The notes under the pieces were generated by a model. It was given only the letters and a program-made list of their open reading frames with translations. It was not told the origin of the DNA and did no database searches. Shown here in pieces: positions 32,673 to 44,240 of a DNA stretch of 64,000 nt (position 1 is the first letter of the stretch; the number at the start of each line of letters is the position of its first letter). Source of the stretch: Urophycis tenuis (taxonomy: Eukaryota > Chordata > Actinopteri > Gadiformes > Phycidae). A program made the translations under genes and the position numbers. The stretch covers positions 406,822-470,821 of the forward strand of contig JAXIVH010000069.1 in assembly GCA_036785325.1 (NCBI GenBank). The letters are read 5' to 3'.

Positions 32673-34490
32673 TAATAAATACAACAAAACAAATCAAAGT
32701 AAAACATTATAACAGACAACAGATCAGCAGCAGTGGACAAATTAAAAGTTATCCCAGCTAGTGACAACAGGTTTGATTTTCCAGAAGCCATTTTTTGAGA
32801 TGTTTGGAAAAAGAGGTGAGAGTAGATAGGTCGCGTATTGCACTTGGTATAGAGTTCCAGGTATTGGATGCTCTATAGGAAAAAAATGCTTGGCCAAAAG
32901 CACTTCTCCTAAAGGTAACAGTACAATCACCTCTGGAGCCTGCTCTGGTTGTGCTGTTTATGTTCCTTTTAATATATTCCTGTAAAGGTGGTGGAGCTAG
33001 ACCATGAAGGACTTTAAAAACTAACATAGAGTCAGTGTATTTCACAGTGTTTTCCATATCCAGCAACTCAAGTTTTTTTTAAATCTGACAGTGATGATAC
33101 ATTTTAGGTTTTCTATCTAAAACTTTTATAGCTTGTTTATATGTTGACTCTAGGGACTTTAGAGTTGTCTTACAAGCTGAGGCCCAACTGGTTATACAAT
33201 AGGTCATGTGAGACATGATCATTGCATCAAAGTATAGCCTAGCTGCTTCAAAAGTAAGATTGTTTCTTATATATCTAAAGTTGGACAAGTTAAATTTCAT
33301 TTTGTTGACAGTTTTTTTTGTGTGCTGCTTAAAACTCAGTTGTGAGTCCAAAATCACACCTAGGTATTTAAACTCTTGAACTACTTAAAGCTTTTTCTCT
33401 CTCACAAAAATATTAGGGTCTGTGTCAGACTTATTTAGCCTTTTGGAGAAATACATTGAAACAGTCTTGGACACATTTAAGTGCAGGTGAGAGCTCTCTA
33501 ACCAATTGCACACCTTATTCATAACAGCTGTAAGTTGTTTTGCAGCTTGCGCTTTGTCTTTAGTATGTACATAAAGCACAGCATCATCTGCATACAGTTG
33601 GCAGGTCACTGTTGGTGGACAGTAACTTGCCAAGTCATTTATGAATAGGCTAAATAAAAGAGGTCCTAGTATTGAACCTTGGGGTACTCCTAGGTTATTC
33701 TCACAAGGCATAGATTTCATGTTTTGAACTCTGACACATTGAAGTCTTGATGAAAGATATGCAAATCCATTTCAAGGATTTCTCAGAGAAGTTAAAATGA
33801 GTCAACTTGGTTATTAGTAACCTGTGGTTGACTGTGTCGAAAGCCTTACTCAGGTCAAGGAACACAGCTCCAACAACCCCACCTGTATCAAGCTTGGATT
33901 TTCTGGTTTCCAAGAAGTAGCAGACAGCTGTCTCTGTAGAGTGGTGTTTTCTGAAGCCAAATTGGAGGTCATTTAACATATATGGACTTTTATTTAGAAG
34001 ATATATGATTTGTTCTGCAACCAGTTTCTCCGCTATCTTGGATATTGAGGGGAGTATACTGATTGGTCTATAGTTACTTGTCAGTGTAGGGTCTCCAGAC
34101 TTAAGGATTGGTGTAATAATAGAATCCTTCCAGGAGTCTGGAAAAACACCTACATTTATGGAATCATTGATGATGTTTGTTAGCGGAGCTATGAAAGACT
34201 GTTTGTAAGTTTTGAGAAATAATGAATCCATGTTAAAAGTATCTTTGGCTCTAGTACTTTTAAGGCCGTAGATGACCTTTTCAACTTGTGATTGAGATAT
34301 TGCATGGATATCAAATATTGGGGCATCAGTATTAAGGGGCATTGGAGTTAGTTGATGTACTTCATGACCTGAGTTTTGCTTCATATTTTTCACAGAGTCA
34401 ACAAAATAAACATTAAGAGCTGTTGCAATGTCCTTAGGATCATTGATTACCCTGTCAGGCAGCTTCAACTCTTTAATTTCCCTGCATCTG
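32673..34490 (-). mobile_element. Jockey-superfamily LINE (CR1/Rex1/L2-like), decayed ORF2
   Basis: The - strand carries RT in pieces: LKSGDPTLTSNYRPISILPS, GFRKHHSTETAV, GAVFLDLSKAFDTVNHRLLI (motif A), LGVPQGSILGPLLFSLFIND (motif B), CQLYADDAVLYV (motif C), then WLESSHLHLNVSKTVSMYFS. C-terminal segments at 33079-33357 (DSQLSFKQHTKKTVNKMKF) and 32758-33066 (CTVTFRRSAFGQAFFSYRAS, NTWNSIPSAIR) complete it. Each segment is in its own frame, with breaks near 33720, 33380 and 33070. The endonuclease is missing. The GVPQGS and YADD style fits the jockey/CR1/Rex1/L2 group. Confidence 0.8.
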
Positions 34491-34499
34491 TCATTTCAT

Positions 34500-36016
34500 T
34501 CAATGTGTGCATCTGTCAATTCATTCAATGAATTCACAGATGCACTTCCACTTACGATTTAGGGTTAGGGTTAGGGTTAGGGTAAGGGTTGACTTAAGTT
34601 CCGCAATGCGTTTGGCAGATGAGGAGAAATGGCTAAAGGTCTTGTTGACGACATTTTCGATGTCGATATTTAGCCGATCTCCTGCGTGTTTTGCACTGTT
34701 GTGAACGATGTGGGCCACACAGTTTGCCTTCAAAATGCAATTGTTGTTCTCTTTCAGTTTCTGGAAGACAGAGTTGTAGCTCCCGTAATTCACACTAGCA
34801 TTGTCAGCGGAATACGCAGATATCCTGTCTAGTCCCAGTCCATTTTCCTCCAGCTTGGTGACTATCTGGTTGTGGATCGCGGCAGATGTTTCATCACTGT
34901 CATCCTAGAAATCAAGGACCTTCGTCTGTACTCCCAAGTCTGGCGTCCAGTAACGCACTGACAGTGGGAAGAGCTTGGTGGTCCCATGATTGGAGGCATC
35001 TGAAGCCACTGAGAAGAATGGCGTATGGGCTGTGGAGACACACACAGATGGGATGAACTTATAAGAGATTCTCTAAAAACAGATTACTATTAAAAAAAAA
35101 CAAGATACTGCTTTACCGTTTTGATCATTATTGATTTTATATAAATAGTATCTATAGAAATATTTATACCTTTTCAAAAATTATAGTTGCTTTTGTTTGT
35201 TTAGTTTGGGAGATAACGAATAGTGAAGTGTTGCTCACAATCATGTAAGGGCAGGGTCTGGTTTCACGAAGGCACCGATGAGCAGCATCATGTTAGCTAA
35301 CGTTAGCTACTGATGCAATTTCAGTGAACTGAAGGAAAAGTTTACTTTTAACATACCAGCAGAAGAAGATTAGCTAACATTAGCTAGCTAACGTTACACA
35401 CAAATAGCTAACACACAACAATGTTACATCCATGAACATAACTTTAACTTTACCTTTGGTTGTTGCCTCTCGTTGCTCATTCAGTGGTCTTCTGAGGACC
35501 CTCAAGCAATCTTCGACGGAGGCAGGGGCAAGTACATCTGTGACAATGGCTTCTGCCTTCGTCCGACCACAGGCCATCCTCTTGGCAATGTCCGAGTCCG
35601 GATAAATCGTTGGGGCTAGCTTTGTGCCACAATCTCCTGCTCGATATGATGTAGCATGTTGGACAGTGTGATACACACTTGTCACCTCTGCAGCAGTCAC
35701 TTTGTCAGCTAGAAAGTCGTTTTTAGGTCGGAGGAAAGCATCCATAGATTTGGATCTCTCTTTCTGTTGGACACGTTTCTTGTGAGTCTCCGTGAGTCTG
35801 TGTCGTTTGACATCGTATTCCCCTCCATGTCCGATTGAGAAGGACGTTTTGCAAAGGTCACAAAAAGCCCTTTCGGTATCCCCCTCAACACCTTTCAGCC
35901 ACAAATATTCATTTTCCCAGTCTTTCTTGTACCCACACCTTCTCTTTTTAATTGATGGTGGCAGTGTCTCAGACTCAGTCTCTTTCTCCATTTTTTCGAA
36001 TTGGAAAGCGCACATC
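34500..36016 (-). pseudogene. hAT-type transposase, split and decayed
   Basis: N-terminal part (36015-35380) starts near MEKETESETLPPSIKKRRCG and has a TTF/BED-like finger: WLKGVEGDTERAFCDLCKTS, then DVKRHRLTETHKKRV. After an unaligned ~340 bp (35040-35380, intron-like, with AGCTAACGTTAGCTAAC repeats) the core resumes at a CCACAG acceptor: FFSVASDASNHGTTKLFPLS, SAYSADNASVNYGSYNSVF, NCVAHIVHNSAKHAGDRLNI. That is the hAT D...D core including a C-x2-H-like motif. An in-frame TAG lies near 34907, and the frame is cut at 34590 by a telomere-like repeat. The dimerisation domain is absent. Confidence 0.7.
34558..34590. repeat. Short interstitial telomere-like repeat
   Basis: Four TTAGGG-type units plus a TAAGGG variant at the 3' break of the hAT transposase. 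Confidence 0.9.
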
Positions 36017-36312
36017 TAAAAGTTCCTTGCCAGTGTGTCTGGTATCATATGCACATGCGTGCACTGTCATGACAACAATGAAAAAGTTGACAACAACCTA
36101 GTCAGCAGTTCAACTGAGAGGTGGGCGTGGCAACAGTAGCGTGCTAATCTGTCAAGTAATGTTCGTTTGGCTGCCTGGGGCTCCAGGATATAGAGCGACC
36201 AACTTTTTTTTGAGCAAGCATTGATTATGCGTGACACGGTCTCAATTTGCGGGACGCATGAAGTGGCCTCAAACGCTGTGCGTGCACACGCTACGCAGGA
36301 CAGGTGGCCACC
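36017..36312. other. Flank between hAT fragment and hAT MITE
   Basis: Nothing recognised. Confidence 0.4.
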
Positions 36313-36923
36313 AGAGGCGGACAGTACTTGAGTACATTTACTTGAGTACTGTACTTAAGTACAGTTTTGAGGGATCTGTACTTTACTTGAGTATCTTGTT
36401 GGGGAAGTACTTATGACTTTTACTCAAGTACATTTGAAAGGCAAATATCATACTTTTAACTCCACTACATTTCTATCCATAACCATGAGTACCCAAGTAC
36501 TTTTTCTAAAAAAGAAGTAGTGCAGTGCGCTGTCACACACAGGAGGGCACGAATGGAGCCATGGGGGGTATTCCAGGTGCTTTACTCAATGGCACCTCAT
36601 CAGCGTGATGAGTGAGATTCGAACCTGTAATCCTTAACCTGTACACCACGTGATGCCGCAGTTGGGAATGTGCCAACCCATGGCCCCACCTTACAAGTTT
36701 TCTGAGCAAGTTAATGACAGTTTTCGTTTCAAGTGTTTACTTTGTTTGCCAGAAATGTACTCTTGTACTTTTGATACTTAAGTACTTTTAAAAACAAGTA
36801 CTTCAGTACCTTTACTTAAGTACACATCTGACTGTAGTACTTTTACTTTTACTTGAGTAAAATTGAATAAGCCGTATCTGTACTTTGACTTGAGTCACGA
36901 ACCTGTGTACTCTGTCCGCCTAC
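36313..36923. mobile_element. hAT MITE with 8-bp target duplication
   Basis: Ends AGAGGCGGACAG and CTGTCCGCCTAC are near-perfect inverts. TGGCCACC flanks both sides (36305-36312 and 36924-36931). The body is rich in ACTTGAGTA/TACTTAAGT motifs, typical of a common teleost hAT MITE. Non-coding. Confidence 0.85.
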
Positions 36924-36931
36924 TGGCCACC

Positions 36932-37430
36932 CTATGACCCCCTCTTCCAAGACCTCCACTGGCTTCCTGTAGTGGCTCGCATCAAATTCAAGACGATGCT
37001 ACTGGCCTACAAAGCCGTCAATGGAACTGCCCCTACCTACCTCCAAACATTAGTGAAACACCACGCCCCTGCTCGAGCACTCCGTTTAACTACCTCAGCT
37101 GGTCATCACTAAAAGGAGGAAAATCGGACGGCAAAATCTCAACTCTTCTCCGTTTTGGCACCGCAGTGGTGGAACGAGCTCCCTGCCAAGTCAGGACTGC
37201 AGAGTCACTCCCCATCTTCCGGAAGAGACTCAAGACCCACTTGTTCAGAGTCCATCTGAACCCTGCATAACCCTACCCATGCTCTTATTTGTTGTACGTC
37301 TTGGCACTTTAATCGCTCTTTGTAACGTGGCACTTAGTCAGAGATGTTGTATACTAGCAATGGTTAATCTATCAGTTGAAATGTATGATGCATTAATATA
37401 CATTCGATGTCAGAAAAAAACGACCATATT
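36932..37430 (+). mobile_element. L2-type LINE 3' end
   Basis: Decayed reading: LHWLPVVARIKFKTMLLAYK, GTAPTYLQTLV, then PQWWNELPAKVRTAES-like and FRKRLKTHLFRVHLNP followed by a stop. This is the L2/Maui C-terminal signature with its 3' UTR. Confidence 0.8.
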
Positions 37431-38375
37431 GTACTGTGAGCATCCGAAAATGACATAGTAGTTTTAACAATGACAATGAGCGTCCATTTTGCATTTGGCT
37501 GTTTCAGAAGGCATGCAAACTATGGCCAACTTGATTCAGAATTCTTTGTGCAAATACCAGAACATTTTTTTTTTTTAATAATAGCACATGTGGGAACAAA
37601 AACAACAACAATATTACAAACAAAGGTAGCCAAAAGAGTGCCAAGAACAGAGAATAAATACAAATCTTGTAACAAAAATAACAACACTAAAAAAGCAATA
37701 AATATCTGCTGACATGAGTGAGTTGGGTTGGGGGAGAAGCATGGGAACCTTTAGTGTTTGGGGGAGTCACATCATCGGACGCATTTCCTGGTTTCGAGTT
37801 TCCAGACGCATCAGCACATGACCAGTTGATCCGGCCCCACCTCCCCTGTTTCAAGCTATGGGGGCCTTTAAAAATAAAAAGACCATTCTAAGCAGGAACC
37901 TCGCTCAGGTTTCTTTGTGTGTCCCGAGTATGGCAATTCCACATATTTAACCTTGCCTTTAACCTTGGCTGACATAGAAAGCAAAACATACCACATATTT
38001 AAGACCAATTTAAATGAGTGGCGGTGGCTGTTGGACAAAACAGGGACAGGTTAACTTTCTCCAGCTTTCCCTTGCTAAAGAATCCAAACAAACAAACTTG
38101 GTTCCAGAGTGTGAGCGCTGGTGGTCACATGACACCCTGCCCCCATGCCCTCCACCCCTACTCTGTCCCAGGCACCCTAATCATGTGTTCACTTCCTTAG
38201 CACATTCCTAGCTAGCTGTGGCTCCCACTCTGACTTCAACCCTCCTAACTCACTCACACAAACCCTCCAATAAGCCAAGTAAACAAACTCCCCACATCTG
38301 TGACCTTGAGAACACACGGTGGCAGAACTTGTCTGTTCTTGCTGCCCCCACTTCTCCTTTCCAGCTTGTCCATGT
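37431..38375. other. Intergenic stretch
   Basis: No coding or mobile element signature recognised; AT-rich then neutral composition. Confidence 0.4.
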
Positions 38376-38497
38376 CGCTCTCTCTCTCTCTCTCTCTCTC
38401 TCTCCTGTCTGTCCATCTCTCTCTGTCTCCCTACCTTCTTTCTCTCTCTCTCTCTGTCTCCCTACTTTCTTTCTCTCTCTCTCTCTCTTTCTCCCTA

Positions 38498-38570
<73 letters not shown>
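38376..38570. repeat. (CT)n compound array
   Basis: TC repeats interrupted by TGTCTCCCTAC-type units, ending in about 35 uninterrupted TC units (about 38500-38568). Confidence 0.97.
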
Positions 38571-38574
<4 letters not shown>

Positions 38575-39025
38575 ATGTCGCCACAGTGATAGTGTGACGC
38601 TGCTAACCCACTAACCCCAGAATTTAGAGGAGGTCAGATTTGACCTTGTTCCAAGCCTCTCGTGTTACAACCCCTCTATCTTAGCCTGAGCCTGGGGGCA
38701 GGTATTTGGGGGTTGAGGCTTTTCTTTCCTTTTTTTACGAGACTAGAGACTTCTAATTACCGCTTTTCCTCCTGAGGTTTGGGGGTGGTGTGTGTGTGTG
38801 TGTGTGTGTGTGTGGAGGGGTTGGGACTGTGGGGGTGGGGGGTGTACAGGCCACAGAGGAAACGGCGGGGCTTCTCTGCACTGTACTGTAGTCTCAGCCA
38901 TGTGAGTGTGTGGACCGAAACTCTGCTTTCCATTTCTTGGAAGTGTGTTTGTGTTTGAGTCTGGGAATGAGTCCGTTTTTGCCTATACCATATTGTGTAG
39001 TTCTTGTGTTAATCCCACCTACTTT
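38571..39025. other. Intergenic stretch with (GT)n
   Basis: (GT)n at 38789-38815 and G-rich sequence; no gene recognised. Confidence 0.5.
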
Positions 39026-39530
39026 CAGGGTAATGACAGAGCTAACCCTAGCCACTTTTAGGGTCGTAACAGAGCTAACCCTAGATACCTTTAGGGTTAT
39101 GACAGAGCTAACCCTAGCCTCTTTTAGGGTCGTAACAGAGCTAACCCTAGATACCTTTAGGGTTATGACAGAGCTAACCCTAGCCACTTTTAGGGTCGTA
39201 ACAGAGCTAACCCTAGATACCTTTAGGGTTATGACAGAGCTAACCCTAGCCACTTTTAGGGTCGTAACAGAGCTAACCCTAGATACCTTTAGGGTTATGA
39301 CAGAGCTAACCCTAGCCACTTTTAGGGTCGTAACAGAGCTAACCCTAGATACCTTTAGGGTTATGACAGAGCTAACCCTAGCCACTTTTAGGGTCGTAAC
39401 AGAGCTAACCCTAGATACCTTTAGGGTTATGACAGAGCTAACCCTAGCCACTTTTAGGGTCGTAACAGAGCTAACCCTAGATACCTTTAGGGTCATAACA
39501 GAGCTAACCCTAGATACCTTTAGGGTTATA
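39026..39530. repeat. ~30-bp minisatellite of telomere-like hairpin units
   Basis: About 17 units alternating two variants: CTAACCCTAGCCACTTTTAG or CTAACCCTAGATACCTTTAG, each followed by GGTTATGACAGAG or GGTCGTAACAGAG. The A/B alternation makes a 60-bp higher-order unit. Each B-type unit contains TAACCCTA and its inverse TAGGGTTA about 8 bases apart. Long open frames here come only from the 30-bp period. Confidence 0.95.
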
Positions 39531-39917
39531 ACAATGCATCTGGAACATATTCTCTGAGGGTGACAGCCACGTTCTCCTGGGACTCGACAAGACCTTTAGC
39601 TATGCCCTCTGACTTCAGCAGGGTACAGTGGAACAAACTGACATATGTAGTGGGTGATGCGTGAACAGCGTTCTCTCTCCCGCCCACGCACACACGCACA
39701 CAGCTACTTTATATGTAGCGTGATAGCACGAGGTATATTATGTGGAGTCAGTCACTTCTCTGGGGCGTGCTTGTTTCAGCCTGTTGGGGTTCCACCAACA
39801 AGGGTCCCATCCCACCGCAGAAGAATCTAGAAGTCTTGACACAAGTGTGGCAGGGGTATCAGCAGAGGGGGGTGGTGGGGGCTGTCAGGTGGAGCAAGAA
39901 GTGGCTCAGCTTTCAGG
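39531..39917 (-). other. Probable cep131 3' UTR and flank
   Basis: Immediately downstream of the cep131 stop in gene sense; no further feature identified. Confidence 0.4.
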
Positions 39918-39989
39918 TTATTTATCCAACAGCTGTTTCCTTTGTTGTTCCCACAGGGCCTCCAAGTGTTCCGCCCTCTTCAAAGCGGC
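39918..39989 (-). CDS. cep131: cep131 last exon
   Basis: Acceptor GATAG|GCC, phase 0. Encodes AALKRAEHLEALWEQQRKQL then LDK and TAA at 39918-39920. It matches the extreme C-terminal coiled coil of CEP131 (the EHLE-LLEQQR-QLL pattern). Confidence 0.88.
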   Translation of the reverse strand, partial: AALKRAEHLEALWEQQRKQLLDK

Positions 39990-40065
39990 CTATCACAGAG
40001 ACAGGGAGAGGACAGAGACTTGTCATTGAACTTAATCACCCAGTGTGTGGCATGTTCCGAGAGAG

Positions 40066-40067
<2 letters not shown>

Positions 40068-40143
<76 letters not shown>

Positions 40144-40169
40144 CGCGACAGAGAAAGAGAGAAAGAGAG

Positions 40170-40200
<31 letters not shown>
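40068..40200. repeat. (GA)n tract next to cep131 exon
   Basis: About 36 GA units then GAAA/GACA variants; it ends 6 bp before the donor of the neighbouring exon. Confidence 0.97.
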
Positions 40201-40201
<1 letters not shown>

Positions 40202-40206
40202 CTCAC

Positions 40207-40267
40207 CTCATGCTGCTTCCGAAGGCTACTCACGGTTTCTTCCTTCTTCAAGATGGCCGATTTCACT
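40207..40267 (-). CDS. cep131: cep131 penultimate exon
   Basis: Acceptor TTGTCAG|A and donor GAG|GTGAGC. Encodes VKSAILKKEETVSSLRKQHE, fully coiled-coil and phase-compatible with both neighbours. Confidence 0.88.
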
Positions 40268-40654
40268 CTGACAAATCAGAGGAGAACTCGTATGAATGAG
40301 CAAGGCATGGTTTGTACGTAAACCTGAAACATTTTGACACTAAAACTAAAAAAATAAGCTCAATCATGACCGGTGTGGGCAAGTGCACCAGCCACTGTTC
40401 ACCCATACTCTTGCTTTGTAAATATACATCCAAAAAAACATTTGATTTAATATTTACAAATTTAAAATATTCATCGATAACACCACAACCCCCAAAATGG
40501 TTAAAGCCCCCCAGCTCGCCAATATCTCAAACAAGTGCACCGACGAAGAAATACCACTGAACCAAAATGAATTGTTACCTTACAATGTGCCATCCCTACG
40601 TAGCTTATTGAGCAGACCCTAGTAGATGGCTAACGAAAGTTGTATAAATCAAAA

Positions 40655-40757
40655 GCTTCCGGAAGCGACTCAAGACCAACTTGTTCAGAGTCCATCTGAA
40701 CCCTGCATAACCCTACCCTCAGACTCTTATTACTTAATCGCTCTTTGTAATTTGGCC
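40655..40757 (+). mobile_element. Short L2-type LINE 3' fragment
   Basis: CGACTCAAGACCAACTTGTT and CAGAGTCCATCTGAACCCTG match the L2 C-terminus and UTR at 37225-37330. Confidence 0.7.
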
Positions 40758-40954
40758 GTTTGATCCGCAAGCTGGCCCTCTTTGAATGAGAATCATTCAA
40801 ACGAGATGGCAGTTCCGAGTAGCAGTTGGCAGATGGCAGAACATCACGCCATCACTCATGGGTTGACAGGTGACGGAGCCAACCAAGCGTGACCCTGGCA
40901 CACCTAATTCCATTCGCCATTGAAACATTGTTACATAAAACCGCACGTTACGAA

Positions 40955-41340
40955 GTGGAGCGCACACATATGCCAGCACATTATGTGTATTTTTTTTTTT
41001 ATTTCAATTTAAAATGATTTCATCAAGTATTTTGTTGAACGTTAACGATAACGAGCTTGGGGGGAATCAGTGAGTCGTGATCAATGCGAGGGATTCACGC
41101 TCACAGTCACCCACTGGAGCGGCTTCACGCTCTCATGGCACCACGTACATGCCATTGCTGAGCACGACGGGGCTGGGCATCTTGGCACTTTTCAGATGGG
41201 AGTCAAGCACTCTTAAAACAAGACTATCCGGTACCTATTTTTATCTGAGGTGAGGTGGGTGGTGAGAGCCAAAACTAGTGTTTGTGTTCAGGTTAGTCAT
41301 ACAAATGTATGGAAATGTGCACCTTTCGTGGTCATTTTTC
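40955..41340. repeat. Duplicated intronic block, copy A (empty site)
   Basis: Matches 45147-46045 plus 51395-51440 in order and orientation: landmarks ATAACGAGCTTGGGG, GAATCAGTGAGTCGTGATCA, ATGGGAGTCAAGCAC, CAGGTTAG. It lacks the material inserted in copy B, so it shows the pre-insertion sequence GTGTTTGTG at about 41279. Confidence 0.75.
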
Positions 41341-41668
41341 TTGATTCCACAAATGAACAATTAACTGTCAGTGCCAGCTGTCAATTTAACACACTTTAAC
41401 ATGCACTGTCTCACCTAAGATACATCCCCCCCCAAAAAAGCCTTTCCTTTTCTGTCGTTGTTTTTATGTCTTACTACTCCTACCCGCCACTATGATCGGT
41501 GGCTTTGATACAAAATTGACCCGCAGTTGGCGTGCGCTCATGTTCATAACTCCTAAGTAATAACCAACTAAGTAATAATAACTAAGTTCATAACCACCAT
41601 CCACTATCGACGTTCTCTCCGTCGTGGCTAATCCCCCCCCCGCCCGTCCCCCCCGGGGGCCCCCCCAC

Positions 41669-41865
41669 CTCTGGTGGACCTCTGCAAGCTCCGCCTCCTT
41701 CTCCCCGGTGATCCTCTCCACCTCCAGCCGCAGCCGGGCCCGGGCCTCCGACACCTCCACCTTCACGCGCCGGTTCTCCTCCTCCGTCTCCACCAGCCGC
41801 TCGGCGAACTCCTGCCGGATGACCTCGGCCAGGCGGCGGCGCTCCTCCGCCAGCTTGTCCCTGCT
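41669..41865 (-). CDS. cep131: cep131 exon
   Basis: Acceptor CCGCAG|AGC (phase 0) and donor CAGAG|GTGGGG. Encodes SRDKLAEERRRLAEVIRQEF, AERLVETEEENRRVKVEVSE, ARARLRLEVERITGEKEAEL and AEVHQR: an unbroken charged coiled coil as expected near the CEP131 C-terminus. Confidence 0.88.
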
Positions 41866-42423
41866 CTGCGGAGGACAACGGGGGGGGGGGGGCGATGAGT
41901 CACGTCGAAATCGACGCGGCGCGGCGCAGCGTGGGCTCATCGCAGTGCGTGCTGTTGGACAGCGATGCAAAACGCGATGCAAAACGCGCGTCTCACGTGC
42001 AACTCAAGAGGCACGGGCCTGCCCTTTATTCTTTGTACTGTCATGCAGCTTATATTCCTGCACGTTATTCCTCCACACCTGGATCCTCATCTTTGGATCT
42101 TCAATTTCACCATCTCCAATGCTGCTTTATGTCATTCGCCATTGCTGCTTACATTTCATTCTCTGTTGCGCGCGCTTACTTCATTCCGTGACGCCCCTCA
42201 TTTCATTGTGCTTGTATTGTACTGTATTGTATTTTTTCTTTTCTGATTTCTTTCCCTTCCGTGTTGGAACGGGGCCTCGGCCGATACATTTCATCATTTC
42301 ATACATTTCATCATCGGCCCACGGCGTGACCGTCCGTGTAAGGAATGCGCGCTGCGCATTCCACACAATAAAACCACTCGAACCCGAGGACCGCCACTCC
42401 CCGACCGACCCCCTTTGTTGTAC
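41866..42423 (-). other. cep131 intron
   Basis: G-run at 41881-41892; no repeat family or other gene recognised. Confidence 0.5.
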
Positions 42424-42601
42424 CTGCACCACGTCCTCCATCTCCTGGTCCCGCTGCCGCAGGGCGGCCTGGGCGCGGACCAGCTCGCCCTCCGTCTCCG
42501 CCTGCGCCCGCCGCAGCTGCTGCTGCTTCTCCACCGACGCCCGCTCGGACTGCTCCAGCTCCCGGAGCTCCGCCTCGTACTTCTCCCGCACCCGCTTCAC
42601 C
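42424..42601 (-). CDS. cep131: cep131 exon
   Basis: Acceptor CCCCAG|G and donor CAG|GTACAA. Encodes VKRVREKYEAELRELEQSER, ASVEKQQQLRRAQAETEGEL and VRAQAALRQRDQEMEDVVQ. The RVKR-RDKYEAEL-ELE pattern is a strong CEP131 signature. Confidence 0.92.
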
Positions 42602-42835
42602 CTGGGGACGGACGGACAGACGGGCAGGTGTAGGGGAGGGTGGAGAGGAGGGATGAGGAGGAAGAGGCGTGTGAGAAGCGAGCCAAGTTTTATGATGATG
42701 GTAAACATTATTAGGATTATTAGGTGTAGTCAGTCGGAGGAGAGCGTGATAACAACAACGGTAAGACATGTCTCTAGTGTTTTCTTACATTCTCTGAGGG
42801 TGGAAGGGTGGAAGGGCCCAGGGCTCTCTGACACT

Positions 42836-43233
42836 CTGTCTGTCTCTGTCCCTCTCACTCTGTCTCTCTCACACTCTGTCTGTCTCTGTCTCTCTCACTC
42901 TGTCTCTGTCTCTCTCACACTCTGTCTGTCTCTGTCTCTCTCACACTCTGTCTGTCTCTGTCTCTCTCACGCTCTGTCTGTCTCTGTCTCTCTCACTCTG
43001 TCTCTGTCTCTCTCACGCTCTGTCTGTCTCTGTCTCTCTCACACTCTGTCTGTCTCTGTCTCTCTCACGCTCTGTCTGTCTCTGTCTCTCTCACGCTCTG
43101 TCTGTCTCTGTCTCTCTCACGCTCTATCACTCTGTCTGTCTCTGTCGCTATCTCTCTTACACTCTGACGCTCTGTCTGTCTCTGTCTCTCTCACGCTCTG
43201 ACGCTCTGTCTGTCTCTGTCTCTGTGTGTGTGT

Positions 43234-43275
<42 letters not shown>
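42836..43275. repeat. TCTG/TCTC compound repeat
   Basis: About 390 bp of TGTCTGTCTCTGTCTCTCTC with CACGCTC or CACTCTC links (period near 26-28), then (GT)n and (CT)n up to the cep131 exon. Confidence 0.95.
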
Positions 43276-43281
<6 letters not shown>

Positions 43282-43283
43282 AC

Positions 43284-43426
43284 CTGTTCTCAGCCGCTCG
43301 CTCGCACTCCTCCCGGGCACCACTGGTCTCCTCCTCCAGCCGCTTGATGGCCAGCTCTATCTCCTTATCCCGGCCTCGCCGCACTTCCTCCTTCAGTTCT
43401 CGCTCTCGACTCAGCAGCCATGCTTC
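43284..43426 (-). CDS. cep131: cep131 exon
   Basis: Acceptor CTCATAG|GAA (phase 0) and donor AACAG|GTGATA. Encodes EAWLLSRERELKEEVRRGRD, KEIELAIKRLEEETSGAREE and CERAAENR, matching the conserved CEP131 run with the KEIEL-I-RLE motif. Confidence 0.92.
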
Positions 43427-43442
43427 CTATGAGCAACACATG

Positions 43443-43751
43443 TACACACACACGTGTCAAACACACAAGACACAAAAGGCGGAACAGGCTTATCAAACCA
43501 GAGTTCCAGGGTATGTGGTGCACACACACACACACGTCAAACACACACAGACACAAACACACAGGTCCAGCACACACACACGGACACACACACAAACGTC
43601 AAACACACACAGACACAAACACACAGGTCCAGCACACACACACACACACACACAGACACAAACACACGGGTCCAGTACACACACACACACACACGTCAAA
43701 CACACAGACACAAACACACGGGTCCAGCACACAGACACACACACACAGGTC

Positions 43752-43785
<34 letters not shown>

Positions 43786-43882
43786 GTCAAACAGACACAA
43801 ACACACACACACACACACACGTCAAACACACACAGACACAAACACAGGGTTCCAACACACGCACATATCAAAACACACTGTG
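43443..43882. repeat. CA-rich minisatellite
   Basis: Variable units built from ACACACGTCAAACACACACA and GACACAAACACACAGGTCCA, interspersed with pure (CA)n, about 440 bp. Confidence 0.95.
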
Positions 43883-44240
43883 TTTGCTAAGTAATATAAG
43901 GTAAGAGGGAAGTTAGTCTTTAGGCGCTTTCGTAGAACAGTACTTAAACCGTGAACCAAATTGCTGTTTCAATTGCCTTTAAAGTCTAATTTCCGACATC
44001 ATTTTTAGCATAAGCACACAGCCAACAGGTGTCCTCCATTAGCGGGCAGTTGATGGAGGACAGCTGTGTGCCTCCAGTCCCGTCAGCTTACTATCACCAA
44101 TGAACATGCCAAAGTTCACCTCCCGGACTTCCTTATGCACCACACAGGGGCTAGTGTTGAGGTTGGCATTGATGTCAAGTTCCAATGGATAGACACGGAC
44201 ACGGACACGGACACGGACACGGACACGGACACGGACACAC
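43883..44240 (-). other. cep131 intron with (GGACAC)8
   Basis: Unremarkable until a hexanucleotide array GGACAC at 44192-44239, which directly abuts the exon donor. Confidence 0.8.

Noticed and set aside
34558..34590. Ancient telomere fusion
   Set aside because: Only about five units at the edge of a broken hAT ORF; too short to argue for a fusion.
38894..39557. Two ~200-residue open frames on opposite strands with Leu/Val/Thr repeats
   Set aside because: Produced by the ~30-bp minisatellite; both strands open equally.
41624..43201. 525-residue + strand open frame
   Set aside because: Antisense shadow of two cep131 exons and the TCTG/TCTC repeat.
43440..43880. CRISPR-like array (repeats with GTCAAACACACACAGACACA spacing)
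   Set aside because: Vertebrate nuclear DNA with CA-derived units of variable length and no unique spacers.
43224..43904. His/Thr-rich open frames
   Set aside because: Translation of CA-rich minisatellite.
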